Positions 42,638-52,518 of a stretch of DNA of 64,000 nucleotides are shown one piece after another. This stretch comes from Flavobacterium sp. Root186 (GTDB taxonomy: Bacteria; Bacteroidota; Bacteroidia; Flavobacteriales; Flavobacteriaceae), in the NCBI RefSeq assembly GCF_001428525.1, contig NZ_LMHW01000016.1, forward strand, positions 124,001 through 188,000, in the 5' to 3' direction. The notes below the pieces were generated by a model, which saw only the letters and a program-made list of their open reading frames with translations, was not told the origin of the DNA and did not search any database. Every line of letters begins with the position of its first letter. The first letter of the stretch is position 1. Made by a program: the position numbers and the translations under genes.

Positions 42638-43601
42638 AACTTTTTAAATTGAATTCGTCTAAATCGTAAAATATAATTTCTTTTGGGGCTTTCGGCGAGT
42701 TTTCGCTTAAATCTTCGGCCATTTCTTTTAAATCTTCGGCAGAAATTGATTCTATTTTAAGAAGATCATTTTCTTCATAATAAACACCATTTTTATAATT
42801 TGATTGTCTGGCTTTAAAAAAAATGGAATTGATCTGAACGAAGTTTTTATCCTTTTTGAGTTCGCTTAAATTCAGTTTCGAACGAAGACCAACTACTTTT
42901 TGATTCCTGATATGAACTGCCCATGAATATATTGGCAATGCATAATCCAGATGAAGCGGATATTTCTTTAAACTCTTCAAATAATTGGTGGCAATTTTTT
43001 GGCTGTAAATAGAATTCAAAGAATCCGGCTCAATAGTTCCCATATTGTAAAACATTAAAACCCCATGATCTACATTTGGGATTTTCGTTTTCCTGAAATA
43101 TTTAACCTGATGAAGCCTGATTGTAGCCGAGAGTTTTTTCTGCGAAAGCTTCTTAACCTTCTCAATAAATTTAAGATAATGGTCTTTACTGTTTAATGTC
43201 CAATCGCAGTCGATTTGAATTTCTGAATATTTGATTCCGTTTTTGGTATTGATTTCGTCAATTAAATGAATGGTCTTTTTAGCCAGACCTTCAATATCAA
43301 GATTGGTTTTCAGCATTACTTTATTCTGAATAAAAACCACTGGAACAATTTCAAAATTCTGGGTATTTTCCTGAAAATGAACTGGACTTATCGGAATTGG
43401 AGATTGCGTTTCAGGATGAAGTCCGATGTCAAAATAACGAACATAGAGTTTATGAACGTCATTATCTTTTAAAACTTCTTTTTCAGTTTGAGAAAACTTT
43501 AAGTTAGTTTTCCAATAATAAAAAGCAATTACAGGTTTGTCATTTTTACTGCAGGCAGAAAACAAAACAACTATTAAAACCAAAAAAAATCTTTTTATCA
43601 A
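42597..43601 (-). CDS. Lipoprotein with possible TIM-barrel fold, unknown function
   Basis: 334 residues with a lipoprotein signal (FFLVLIVVLFSAC, Cys about 17). The pattern of strands (KPVIAFYYWKT; YSEIQIDCDWT; KLSATIRLHQVKYF; GVLMFYNMG; LDYALPIYSWA) recalls a glycoside-hydrolase-like TIM barrel, with QIDCDW where a catalytic acid could sit. That is inference. The last 41 bases overlap the start of the 785-residue gene. Confidence 0.8.
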   Translation of the reverse strand: MIKRFFLVLIVVLFSACSKNDKPVIAFYYWKTNLKFSQTEKEVLKDNDVHKLYVRYFDIGLHPETQSPIPISPVHFQENTQNFEIVPVVFIQNKVMLKTNLDIEGLAKKTIHLIDEINTKNGIKYSEIQIDCDWTLNSKDHYLKFIEKVKKLSQKKLSATIRLHQVKYFRKTKIPNVDHGVLMFYNMGTIEPDSLNSIYSQKIATNYLKSLKKYPLHLDYALPIYSWAVHIRNQKVVGLRSKLNLSELKKDKNFVQINSIFFKARQSNYKNGVYYEENDLLKIESISAEDLKEMAEDLSENSPKAPKEIIFYDLDEFNLKSYEKNIFEQVVSCF

Positions 43602-43773
43602 AACCGGATGAAATTATATTTGAACTCAAAAGTAAGAAATTATAACCTATCGTTTCTTTGAAGCTTAGAAAAAAGAAGAAAATCTAAAAGCTGTAAATCC
43701 TAATAAATGGCCAAAAAATTTCAATTAAAGCAAATATAATTGTTATTTTGTGCAATCAAATTTAAAAACCGCT

Positions 43774-45462
43774 ATGTTTAAAAGCAAACTCAAATACATT
43801 TCATTTTTATTGGTATTATTAATGATGAGCTGCGCCAAAAGAGGCAGTATAACTGGCGGATTAAAAGATACTTTGGCTCCTGTTTTGGTTTCGAGTGTTC
43901 CTAAAAATTTCAGCACTGATTTTAAAGGAGATGAAATCACATTGGTTTTTGATGAATATGTTAAGCTGAAAAACCTCAACAAACAGCTTATTATTTCGCC
44001 TCCAATGAAAAATGAGCCGTTGATTTACCCAACTGGTGTTAGTAAATTTTTAAACATAAAAATTAAAGACACTTTACAGCCCAACACAACCTATAGTTTT
44101 AATTTTGGACAAAGTATAGCCGATAATAATGAAGGAAATGCCATAAACCAATTTAAATATGTTTTTTCAACTGGACCTTATATCGATTCGCTGAAACTTA
44201 GCGGACGTATTAAGGATGCGTATGAAAAAAAGGTAGATAATTTTGTTTCTGTAATGTTATATGAGGCAAATGATAAATACAAAGATTCTGTTATTTACAA
44301 AGATTTTCCGCGTTATGTTACCAATACTTTAGATAGTTTAAGAACTTTTCAATTTGAAAACTTAAAGGCCGGAAAGTATCTTTTGGTGGCTTTAAAAGAT
44401 AAATCAAGCAATAATAAATACAACCCTAAAGATGATAAAATTGGGTTTGTCAAACATTTTATTACGGTGCCAAATGACACTGTTTTTGATTTGGAATTAT
44501 TTAAGGAAACACTTCCGTTAAAAGCGGTAAAACCAATTCAGGCATCAGGAAACAGACTGCTTCTGCCTTATGAAGGAAAACAAAATTTCAAAATCAACAA
44601 ACCAACAATTGTACTGAAAAACAATGAGCAAATTCTTGAAACCATTGTAACGCAGTTTCCTAAAAAAGATTCGCTTCAGGTTTGGTATAAACCTTTAAAA
44701 GCCGATTCTTTATCTTTAGAAGTTAGTCGTGATACGTATAAAAAGAGATTTACTTTTAAAGTAAAAGACCAGAAAAAGGATACGATGAGTATTAGAGCTG
44801 TTCAAAACGGCATAATTAATTTTAGAGAAAGATTTACTTTAGAAACCGAAACACCTTTGGTTAAATTTGATAAAACAAAAATTAAATTAGTTAACAAAGA
44901 CTCGACAGCCGTTGATTTTACTACAGAATACGACGAATTTAACCAGAAGCTGTATGTCGATTTCAAAAAAGAACCTTTAGAAAAATACAATTTTACGTTT
45001 TTCCCGGGCGCGCTGACTGATTTCTATGAAAAAACAAACGACACGCTATCTTATAAACTGACTACAAAAGAAGTTGCCGATTATGGAAATCTAGTTTTAA
45101 ATTTGAAAAATGTAAAACGTTTCCCAATTATTGTTGAAATAACAAACAAAAAAGGTGACGAAGTTTTGGCCAGCGAATATTCTGAAGGAAGTACTAAAAT
45201 TGAATTTAACTTACTAGTGCCGACGCAATTCACGGTTAGAATTATTTACGACGATAATAAAAACAAAATGTACGATGCCGGAAGTTTTCTCGACAAACGA
45301 TACGCCGAAGAAGTTTTCTATTATCAGCAGGAAGTCGATGTCCGCAGCAATTGGGATGTCGATCAAAGCGTAGATTTAAGTATTCCGTTTAGTCCTGAAA
45401 TAGAGAAAAAAGAAGACGAAAAAAAGAAGAAAAAAGAGGAAAAGCAGCGAAAAGCTTTCTAG
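43774..45462 (+). CDS. Lipoprotein with N-terminal Ig-like (Big_5) domain
   Basis: 562 residues from the ATG at 43774 (MFKSKLKYISFLLVLLMMSC, lipobox Cys 20). Residues about 26-135 form the SbsA-like Ig domain common in Bacteroidota (GSITGGLKDTLAPVL ... ITLVFDEYVKL ... TYSFNFGQSIADNNEGNA). The remainder is beta-rich, and the C-terminus is a Lys/Glu tail. It is likely surface- or periplasm-facing, with unknown function. It overlaps the convergent amidase gene by 4 bases. An upstream in-frame ATG at 43750 would break the lipoprotein signal. Confidence 0.88.
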   Translation: MFKSKLKYISFLLVLLMMSCAKRGSITGGLKDTLAPVLVSSVPKNFSTDFKGDEITLVFDEYVKLKNLNKQLIISPPMKNEPLIYPTGVSKFLNIKIKDTLQPNTTYSFNFGQSIADNNEGNAINQFKYVFSTGPYIDSLKLSGRIKDAYEKKVDNFVSVMLYEANDKYKDSVIYKDFPRYVTNTLDSLRTFQFENLKAGKYLLVALKDKSSNNKYNPKDDKIGFVKHFITVPNDTVFDLELFKETLPLKAVKPIQASGNRLLLPYEGKQNFKINKPTIVLKNNEQILETIVTQFPKKDSLQVWYKPLKADSLSLEVSRDTYKKRFTFKVKDQKKDTMSIRAVQNGIINFRERFTLETETPLVKFDKTKIKLVNKDSTAVDFTTEYDEFNQKLYVDFKKEPLEKYNFTFFPGALTDFYEKTNDTLSYKLTTKEVADYGNLVLNLKNVKRFPIIVEITNKKGDEVLASEYSEGSTKIEFNLLVPTQFTVRIIYDDNKNKMYDAGSFLDKRYAEEVFYYQQEVDVRSNWDVDQSVDLSIPFSPEIEKKEDEKKKKKEEKQRKAF

Positions 45463-46226
45463 ATTTTAACTTTAAAAACATCTTTATCACTTAAAAAGTC
45501 AAGTTTTTTTCGAGTTTCCAGCATTTCATTTTTATCTAAACCAACCACAAAAACACCTTCTGTTTCTTGTGGTTCTAAAATGTAATTGCCTAAAAAGTCA
45601 ACAACCTGCGAGTGTCCTGTATGTTCGTAGTTATTGGCATCAAGACCAATTCGGTTTACACCCACTACATAACTTAGGTTTTCAATTGCACGCGCTTTAA
45701 GCAAAGCGTCCCAGGCGTTGGTACGTACTTTTGGCCAATTGGCCACATATAAGAGTAAATCGTAATTTTCGACATTGTGCACAAAAACCGGAAAACGTAA
45801 ATCATAGCAAACCTGCAGGCAAATTTTCCAGCACAGATAATCAACAATTACTTTTTGAGTTCCGGCGGTGTAGAATTTGTCTTCACCGGCTAATGAAAAT
45901 AAATGTCGTTTGTCATAATATTGAATTTCTCCCGACGGAAAAACAAAAAACATTCTATTATAATAATTGCCATTTTCGGTAATAACCAAACTTCCTGTCA
46001 CGGCACTATTTTTTTCTTTCGCAACAGCTTTCATCCACAAAATTGTTTCCCCTTCCATCGTTTCGGCAACTGCCGATGGATTCATCGTAAATCCTGTCGA
46101 AAACATCTCAGGCAAAACGATCAAATTGACCTCTTGATCAAGCTGTTTTATTTTCGATTCAAAGTTTTTTCTGTTTGCAGAAGTCTCTTCCCAAACCAGT
46201 TCTGATTGAATAAGTGCGATTTTCAT
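45459..46226 (-). CDS. Carbon-nitrogen hydrolase, omega-amidase type
   Basis: 255 residues of the nitrilase superfamily with the Glu-Lys-Cys triad: LPEMFSTGF (Glu about 40), YDKRHLFSLAGE (Lys about 105) and CLQVCYDLRFPVF (Cys about 140). These flanks are typical of YafV/Nit2-like omega-amidases, which hydrolyse 2-oxoglutaramate or 2-oxosuccinamate in amino-acid salvage. It is monocistronic and cytoplasmic. Confidence 0.92.
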   Translation of the reverse strand: MKIALIQSELVWEETSANRKNFESKIKQLDQEVNLIVLPEMFSTGFTMNPSAVAETMEGETILWMKAVAKEKNSAVTGSLVITENGNYYNRMFFVFPSGEIQYYDKRHLFSLAGEDKFYTAGTQKVIVDYLCWKICLQVCYDLRFPVFVHNVENYDLLLYVANWPKVRTNAWDALLKARAIENLSYVVGVNRIGLDANNYEHTGHSQVVDFLGNYILEPQETEGVFVVGLDKNEMLETRKKLDFLSDKDVFKVKI

Positions 46227-46354
46227 TTTTCAAAAATACGAATTTTCAGCCAAAATTTATTTTTTTATAAAGAAGCGCTTTTTGCAAAATTTTCTCAAAA
46301 CACCTTTAAAAATCAAATGTTTTTAAGATTTAAAAAATACTTGAATAAATTTTA

Positions 46355-46391
46355 TTGCAAAAAAAATGCAGTTATTGCAAAAAAAATGCAA
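46355..46391 (+). promoter_or_regulatory. Tandem operator TTGCA-N7-TGCA(A/G) upstream of susC
   Basis: Two copies of TTGCAAAAAAAATGCA(G/A) lie at 46355-46371 and 46375-46391, exactly 20 bases apart, so on the same helix face. The second is a perfect dyad TTGCA-N7-TGCAA, and the same 17 bases occur before the GH20 gene (58069-58085). The second copy ends 18 bases before the -7 box. The likely binder is the DeoR-family protein encoded at 57166. Confidence 0.7.
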
Positions 46392-46409
46392 ATGTTTGAA
46401 ATTAATCTA

Positions 46410-46417
46410 TATATTTG
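46410..46417 (+). promoter_or_regulatory. -7 box of the susC operon (TATATTTG)
   Basis: TATATTTG matches TAnnTTTG and lies 46 bases before the susC ATG and 18 bases after the operator. No TTG at standard -33 distance is seen, which would fit a regulated promoter. Confidence 0.5.
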
Positions 46418-46446
46418 ATTTGCCAATAAAAAACCAAAAGAAAAAC

Positions 46447-46467
46447 ATGAAAACCAAACTATTATGA
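46447..46467 (+). CDS. Six-codon leader overlapping the susC start
   Basis: ATG AAA ACC AAA CTA TTA TGA encodes MKTKLL and its TGA overlaps the susC ATG as ATGA. The susC product itself begins MKTKLI, so this looks like a partial duplication of the start. It could couple or damp susC translation. Whether it is translated is unknown. Confidence 0.35.
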   Translation: MKTKLL

Positions 46468-49400
46468 AAACAAAGCTTATTTCATTAGTGTTTATTGGAG
46501 GAATCATCTTCTCCACAAACGCCAAAGAGATTGCAATAAAAAAGCATCTTTTTGAACAACAAAGCAATCAAGTTGAAATTTCGGGCCAGATATTAGGTCA
46601 GGATGATGGAATGCCAATTGCCGGAGCTACAATTTATGCCGAAAGCAATAATAAAATAGCAACGATATCTGACGAAAACGGAAAATTCAAATTAAAGGTT
46701 CCGGAAAATGAAGTCCATATTATTGTAAGTTACATGGGATATGAAACTTTATCGTTTGCCTTAATCAAAACTTCAGATTTAACTATCAGATTAAAACCTG
46801 CCGAAAATGTGCTGGAACAAGTTTTAGTTACCGCTTTGGGAGTTAAAAAAAGCAGTAAATCTGTTGCCTACGCCGTTACTGAATTAAAAGGAACTGAATT
46901 TACAAAAGCAAAAGAAACCAATATTGCAAATGCATTAGTTGGGAAAATTGCGGGTGTAAACGTAAGCAGTACCGCAACCGGCGCAAATGGTTCAAGCCGT
47001 GTGATCATTAGAGGAAATGGTTCCTTAAACGGAAACAACCAGCCCATGTATGTGGTTAACGATTTACCAATTGACAATACACAGCTTAATTTACCGGGAA
47101 TTGGAAATGGCGCCGGTTCGACAAGAATAAATGTGGATCGTGGCGACGGAACTTCTGTTATAAATGCCGATGATATTAAAACCATTACGGTTTTAAAAGG
47201 TGGAACAGCAGCGGCACTTTATGGTGCGAATGCTGCAAACGGTGTAATTTTGATTCAAACGAAAAGAGGTTCTGCCCAAAAAGGAATTGGAGTTGAATAT
47301 AATTCTTCTTTTACATTTGAAACACCTTCGATTATACCAGACTGGCAATACGAATACGGTTCTGGAGCAAACGGGAAAAAACCAACCACGCAGGCAGAAG
47401 CTGTCGCAGACGGACGCTGGTCGTGGGGTGCTAAAATTGACGGAAGCAACGTAATTCAATTTGATGGTGTTGCAAGACCTTATGTTGCGCAAAAAAATAA
47501 CATTAAAAATTTCTACGAAACAGGAACTACATTCATCAACTCTCTTGCTTTATCCGGAGGAAATGAAAAAGCTACAGGCCGTCTTTCGTTCTCAAATATG
47601 GACAACCAAAGTGTAGTTCCAAATTCTGATTTTAACCGAAAAAGCATCAACATTGCGAGTAATGTGAACTTAACGAATTGGTTAAAATTTGATGTCGTAG
47701 CACAATATAATTTAGAAAAATCAAACAACAGAGTAACGGTTTCTGATGCGGAGGCAAATCCAAACTGGGGGACTTACATGATTGGCAACACAGTTGATAT
47801 TAGAAATCTTGCCCCAGGTTATGATGAAAACGGAGTTGAAGAAGCATGGAATCCTGTTGCTGTAGCAACAAACCCTTATTTTGTTGTCAATAAAATTAAA
47901 AACAAAGACACCAAAAATCGTTTCATCGGGATGTTGAACGTAAAAGTAAATTTCACTCCTGAATTATTCCTTCAAGGTAGAGTTGGACAAGATTATACGG
48001 ATTATGATTTCTTCGGATACATTCCAAAAACAACTTTAAACAATCCGGTTGGATATGCGCAAGGTTCAAAAATGAAATTATCCAATATAAATTCAGAAGC
48101 AATTCTTAATTATACCAAGAAAAACATCTACAATGATTTCTCTTTAAATGCTTTAGTTGGGGTAAACTCTCGTACGACTTTGAGAGATGAAACCAGAGTT
48201 GAAGGTTCAAATTTCGTATTAGACAATTTTTATGCTTTAAGCAATTTATCAACTTTGGCTTATAGTTATCCTTACGGAAAAACGAAAACCAACTCGGTTT
48301 ACGGTGCTGCCGATTTTGATTATAAAAATATTGTGTTTTTAAATGTAACAGGTCGTCAGGATTGGTTTTCTACTCTTTCAAAAGAAAACAATACGGTATT
48401 TTATCCTTCTGTTGGAACGAGTATAATTGTTTCGGATATTATAAAACTACCGGAATTTGTTTCGTTTGCTAAACTAAGAAGTTCATGGGCACAAGTGGGA
48501 GGCGCAACGCCAGATCCTTATGCATTGAACCAATCCTATTCAATGATTCAGGGCGGACATAACGGTCAGCAAGTACAAGGTCCAACCAGTTCAAGAGTTC
48601 CAAATGCAACTTTAAGCCCGTTAACTTCAACAACATTTGAGATTGGAACAGATTTAGGGTTTTTTAATAATCGTTTAAATCTTGATTTTGCGTGGTACAA
48701 CCGCGCCACTACAAATGATATTGTTGAAACTACAATTTCAACAGCTTCTGGAGCAAATACTGCTTTATTGAATTTAGGAAAAATGAGAAACCGAGGGGTT
48801 GAGTTTTTATTAAGCGGTAAAATTATCAATTCTGATAACTTTTCTTGGGATGCAAGTTTCAACGGATCTTACAACGAAAACAAAGTGGAAGCACTTACAG
48901 ATCAGCTAAACTCGATTACAATGGCAACTTCCGTAAACGGATACGTAACCATTACAAGTGATGTTGGACGTCCATACAGTATCATAAAAGGTTACAAACC
49001 TCGTAAAGATGCTAACGGAAATACAGTTTATAATGTAAGCGGCGGATCTGCAACTATTGCGCAGGGACCTCTTGAAGAATTAGGTCAGGGTGTTCATCCG
49101 TGGGCTGCCGGACTTAGCAATGAATTCAAATACAAAAATATTTCATTGAGCTTTTTGATCGATGGTAAGTTTGGCGGAAGCTTATATTCTGGAACAAACT
49201 TATACGGAACTCGTATGGGATTGACAAAATTGACGCTTGAAGGTCGTGAAAACGGTTTACCAATTAAAGGTGTTGACGTTAACGGAAACCCGGTTGACAT
49301 GGTAATTGCTCCTGAAAACCTAAGAACGTACTATGATGGTTTAAGAAACATTTCTTCTGAATTTGTTTATGACGCAAGTTTCATCAAATTAAGACAAGTA

Positions 49401-49619
49401 ATTCTGGGTTACGATTTACCAATTGAGAAAATAAAAGGATTATCAAAACTTCAGGGCGCTTCGGTTTCATTTGTGGCAAGAAACTTATTCATTCTTTACA
49501 AGAAAACACCAAACGTAGATCCTGAATCTGTATTTAGTGCCGGAAATGCTCAGGGTGTTGAACAATTTGGAGTACCAAAAACAAGAAGTTTCGGTTTAAA
49601 CTTAAATGTCAAATTTTAA
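46464..49619 (+). CDS. SusC/RagA family TonB-linked outer membrane transporter
   Basis: 1051 residues: a signal peptide (MKTKLISLVFIGGIIFSTNAK), a carboxypeptidase-regulatory-like domain (about 37-110), a plug domain (VLEQVLVTALGVKKSSKSVAYAVTE ... RVIIRGNGSL ... MYVVNDLPIDN) and a C-terminal beta barrel ending GLNLNVKF. It imports large ligands across the outer membrane with its SusD partner, encoded next. The operator pair upstream ties it to the DeoR/GH20 genes of this locus. Confidence 0.96.
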   Translation: MKTKLISLVFIGGIIFSTNAKEIAIKKHLFEQQSNQVEISGQILGQDDGMPIAGATIYAESNNKIATISDENGKFKLKVPENEVHIIVSYMGYETLSFALIKTSDLTIRLKPAENVLEQVLVTALGVKKSSKSVAYAVTELKGTEFTKAKETNIANALVGKIAGVNVSSTATGANGSSRVIIRGNGSLNGNNQPMYVVNDLPIDNTQLNLPGIGNGAGSTRINVDRGDGTSVINADDIKTITVLKGGTAAALYGANAANGVILIQTKRGSAQKGIGVEYNSSFTFETPSIIPDWQYEYGSGANGKKPTTQAEAVADGRWSWGAKIDGSNVIQFDGVARPYVAQKNNIKNFYETGTTFINSLALSGGNEKATGRLSFSNMDNQSVVPNSDFNRKSINIASNVNLTNWLKFDVVAQYNLEKSNNRVTVSDAEANPNWGTYMIGNTVDIRNLAPGYDENGVEEAWNPVAVATNPYFVVNKIKNKDTKNRFIGMLNVKVNFTPELFLQGRVGQDYTDYDFFGYIPKTTLNNPVGYAQGSKMKLSNINSEAILNYTKKNIYNDFSLNALVGVNSRTTLRDETRVEGSNFVLDNFYALSNLSTLAYSYPYGKTKTNSVYGAADFDYKNIVFLNVTGRQDWFSTLSKENNTVFYPSVGTSIIVSDIIKLPEFVSFAKLRSSWAQVGGATPDPYALNQSYSMIQGGHNGQQVQGPTSSRVPNATLSPLTSTTFEIGTDLGFFNNRLNLDFAWYNRATTNDIVETTISTASGANTALLNLGKMRNRGVEFLLSGKIINSDNFSWDASFNGSYNENKVEALTDQLNSITMATSVNGYVTITSDVGRPYSIIKGYKPRKDANGNTVYNVSGGSATIAQGPLEELGQGVHPWAAGLSNEFKYKNISLSFLIDGKFGGSLYSGTNLYGTRMGLTKLTLEGRENGLPIKGVDVNGNPVDMVIAPENLRTYYDGLRNISSEFVYDASFIKLRQVILGYDLPIEKIKGLSKLQGASVSFVARNLFILYKKTPNVDPESVFSAGNAQGVEQFGVPKTRSFGLNLNVKF

Positions 49620-49653
49620 GCTTGCTTTATTTCTAATAATTAAATTAAAAGAC

Positions 49654-51180
49654 ATGAAAAAGATAACCCTTTTATATATCGCAGGCTTACTTTTAGGAAG
49701 TATGACAGCTTGTACCGATGATTTTGAAGAAATCAATACGAACCCCAATTCCGTTGAAAAACCAAATCCGAATTTTGTTTTCAGTAAAGCGCAGCTTGAC
49801 GGTTTAAACAACAATTATTTTGCAACTAATATTTTAGAATGCGGCGGAATGCTGCAGCATTATGCTACTTACAAAGAAGCTTCGGGAGCTGGTGACAAAT
49901 ATTTGAGTAATGAAGTTTATTATTCTGCTTATTTTAATCAGGCCTATCCAACTGCTTTAAATGAAACCGAAATTGTAATAAATGAGGTGAAAAATAATCC
50001 TAACGACAGTAATAAATTGAATATTGCGCGAATCTGGAAAGCTTATTTATACCACAGACTTACCGATTTATACGGAGATATTCCATATTCTGAAGCTGCA
50101 AAAGCCAACAGTACACAAATCTTTCTTCCTAAATATGACTCTCAGGAATTTATTTATAAAGATTTATTGAAGGAGTTAGACGAAGCGGCAGCCGCGTTAG
50201 ATCCTGCAAAACCAAGTTTCGGCAAATCTGATTTTATTTATGACGGAGATGTTACTAAATGGAAAAAGTTCTCTTATTCGTTAATGCTTCGTTTAGGATT
50301 ACGATTAACAAAAGTTGATGCTGCATTGGCACAAACATGGGTAACAAAAGCGATTGCAGGCGGTGTAATTTTGAACACAGCCGACAATGCGATCATGAAA
50401 TATACAGACGGGCCAAATGATTTTAATAGAAATCCTGTTGGTTTCGATTCGAGAAAACAAGATTTTACAGCAGGTTCTTACGGTACAAAAAATGTGGAAG
50501 GCGGAAAATTAGCTAAAACATTTATCGATTTATTACAATCAACTGCCGATCCTAGAATAAGTGTTTATGCGGGAGTTTGGCAGGGAACGACTCAAAATAC
50601 AGCACTTGCTGTTCAAAAAGGTTTCCCGAACGGAACTAAAATTGCTCCAACACCAACAGAGCAAGCTACTTATTCTGAGCCAAACCAAAGTACTGTTTTT
50701 AAATACGATGCGCCGCTTGTATTGATCAGCAACGCCGAAACTAATTTATATTTAGCCGAAGCCGCTGCAAGAGGCTGGTATGCTGCATCTGATAAAGATT
50801 TATATGAAAAAGGTGTACAGGCTTCTTTCCTAAACATGGGGATCTACGGAATTGCGTATACTATTCCAGATGCAACGCCATATTTAACCGCAAATCCATA
50901 CAATGCAGCAGGATCTTTTGAGGCTAAAATGAATCAAATTCATACTCAGGTTTATATTGCCTTATTTGTAGACGAGCAGGAAGTTTATGCCAATTGGAGA
51001 AGAACAGGTTATCCGGTTTTAGTTCCGGTAAACTTTCCGGGTAACGTTACAAACGGCACAATACCAAGACGTTTCAAATATCCAACCAGCGAATATTCAG
51101 TGAATTCAACTAACTTAGCAGAAGCGGTTAAACGTCAGGGGCAAGACGCTTTTACAACAAAAATCTGGTGGGATAAATAA
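49654..51180 (+). CDS. SusD/RagB family surface lipoprotein
   Basis: 508 residues from the ATG at 49654 (MKKITLLYIAGLLLGSMTAC, lipobox Cys 20). The mature part is helical with the SusD pattern (KAYLYHRLTDLYGDIPYSEA; LYLAEAAARGWYAASDKDLYEKGV). It resembles the SusD-like_2 subfamily. It forms the lid of the SusC channel and binds the incoming ligand. The gap to susC is 34 bases. Confidence 0.94.
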   Translation: MKKITLLYIAGLLLGSMTACTDDFEEINTNPNSVEKPNPNFVFSKAQLDGLNNNYFATNILECGGMLQHYATYKEASGAGDKYLSNEVYYSAYFNQAYPTALNETEIVINEVKNNPNDSNKLNIARIWKAYLYHRLTDLYGDIPYSEAAKANSTQIFLPKYDSQEFIYKDLLKELDEAAAALDPAKPSFGKSDFIYDGDVTKWKKFSYSLMLRLGLRLTKVDAALAQTWVTKAIAGGVILNTADNAIMKYTDGPNDFNRNPVGFDSRKQDFTAGSYGTKNVEGGKLAKTFIDLLQSTADPRISVYAGVWQGTTQNTALAVQKGFPNGTKIAPTPTEQATYSEPNQSTVFKYDAPLVLISNAETNLYLAEAAARGWYAASDKDLYEKGVQASFLNMGIYGIAYTIPDATPYLTANPYNAAGSFEAKMNQIHTQVYIALFVDEQEVYANWRRTGYPVLVPVNFPGNVTNGTIPRRFKYPTSEYSVNSTNLAEAVKRQGQDAFTTKIWWDK

Positions 51181-51194
51181 AATACAAAAGATAA

Positions 51195-52514
51195 ATGAGC
51201 ATTTTAATTCTTACGACATGCATTGCGTTTTTAATCATACAAATAGCTTGGCTTAAAATCAATCCGTTTATTGCCTTTATCATAACAGCTTTATTAGCAG
51301 GTCTATTTTTAGGCCTGCCAATAAGCACTTTGTCGCAAACCGTTCAAAAAGGTTTGGGCGAAATGTTAGGATCTATTACGCTGATTATTGTTTTTGGAAC
51401 CTGTATTGGTAAACTTACCGTTTCATCAGGAGCCGCCAATGTTATTGCCAAAACAGTTATGGGATGGACGGGCAGAAAATACGTTCGACTCGGCTTAATG
51501 ATTACCGGATTTATTGTTGGGATACCTCTATTTTATAGTGTTGGATTTGTTTTGTTAGTACCTCTAATCTTTTCAGTAGCCCATCAATTTAAACTGTCAA
51601 AAGTATATCTGGGAATTCCAATGCTGGCGTCGCTTTCAGTAGCACACGGTTTTTTGCCCCCACATCCGTCTCCAATGGCTTTGAGCAGTATTCTAAATGC
51701 TGATATTGGACTTGTTTTAGTCTACGGAATTATAATTGCAATTCCGACTATTTTTATTGCCGGACTATTATTTTCTAATCTGCTTAAAAACATCAAAACC
51801 GAATCTGATCATGAAATCTTAAATGTCGAAGAAGTAGTAAACCAAGGCAAACTTCCGAGTTTCTCGCTTAGTTTATTCTCGGCTTTATTTCCTGTTTTTG
51901 GTTTGACCATAACTTCGATATTACCTTTAATTTCAACCAATGAAACGTTGATTGAAATTTGCAAAACAGTAGGAGAACCAAGTATGATTATGCTTATTTC
52001 TTTATTGCTCTGCACCTACACTTTAGGAATTAGAATGAACCGAAGTATCACCTCAGTAATGGATGATTATGCCGCTGCTATAAAAGATGTCGCATTGATT
52101 GTTTTAATCGTAGGCGGTGCCGGAGGTTTGAAAGAAGTTATGATTGTAAGCGGTGTAAACGAAACTATTGTTACAGCGTTAACACAAATAAACATTCATC
52201 CGTATTTATTGGCCTGGATGATGGCAGCGATTATTCGCGTTTGTGTAGGTTCTGCAACCGCTGCAGGATTAATGACTGCGAGTGTTTTATTACCTTTATT
52301 ACAAACTACTGGCCTCGACCCCAATCTATTAGTTTTATCTGTTGGAGCGGGAAGCTTAATGTGCTCGCATGTAAACGATCCCAGTTTTTGGATGTTCAAA
52401 GAATATTTTAATATCAGCCTGAAAGACACGTTCAAATCTTGGACTGTTATGGAATCTTTAGTATCTGTTTTAGGAATTGTTTTCGTTTTTATTTTAAACT
52501 CTATAATACATTAA
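51195..52514 (+). CDS. GntP family permease
   Basis: 439 residues with about 12 hydrophobic spans. Family marks include the front IAFIITALLAGLFLGLPI, QKGLGEMLGSITLIIVFG and the PPHPSPMALSSIL loop, with CSHVNDPSFWMFKEYFNIS near the end. GntP permeases carry gluconate and related sugar acids, and some (DsdX) carry D-serine. Both fit the neighbouring genes. It lies 14 bases after susD and 4 bases before ridA. Confidence 0.92.
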   Translation: MSILILTTCIAFLIIQIAWLKINPFIAFIITALLAGLFLGLPISTLSQTVQKGLGEMLGSITLIIVFGTCIGKLTVSSGAANVIAKTVMGWTGRKYVRLGLMITGFIVGIPLFYSVGFVLLVPLIFSVAHQFKLSKVYLGIPMLASLSVAHGFLPPHPSPMALSSILNADIGLVLVYGIIIAIPTIFIAGLLFSNLLKNIKTESDHEILNVEEVVNQGKLPSFSLSLFSALFPVFGLTITSILPLISTNETLIEICKTVGEPSMIMLISLLLCTYTLGIRMNRSITSVMDDYAAAIKDVALIVLIVGGAGGLKEVMIVSGVNETIVTALTQINIHPYLLAWMMAAIIRVCVGSATAAGLMTASVLLPLLQTTGLDPNLLVLSVGAGSLMCSHVNDPSFWMFKEYFNISLKDTFKSWTVMESLVSVLGIVFVFILNSIIH

Positions 52515-52518
52515 TATC

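Noticed and set aside
46868..47728. Several minus-strand frames opposite susC, and others opposite the 785-residue gene at 41005-41499
   Set aside because: They are shadows of genes with clear domains and show no family features.
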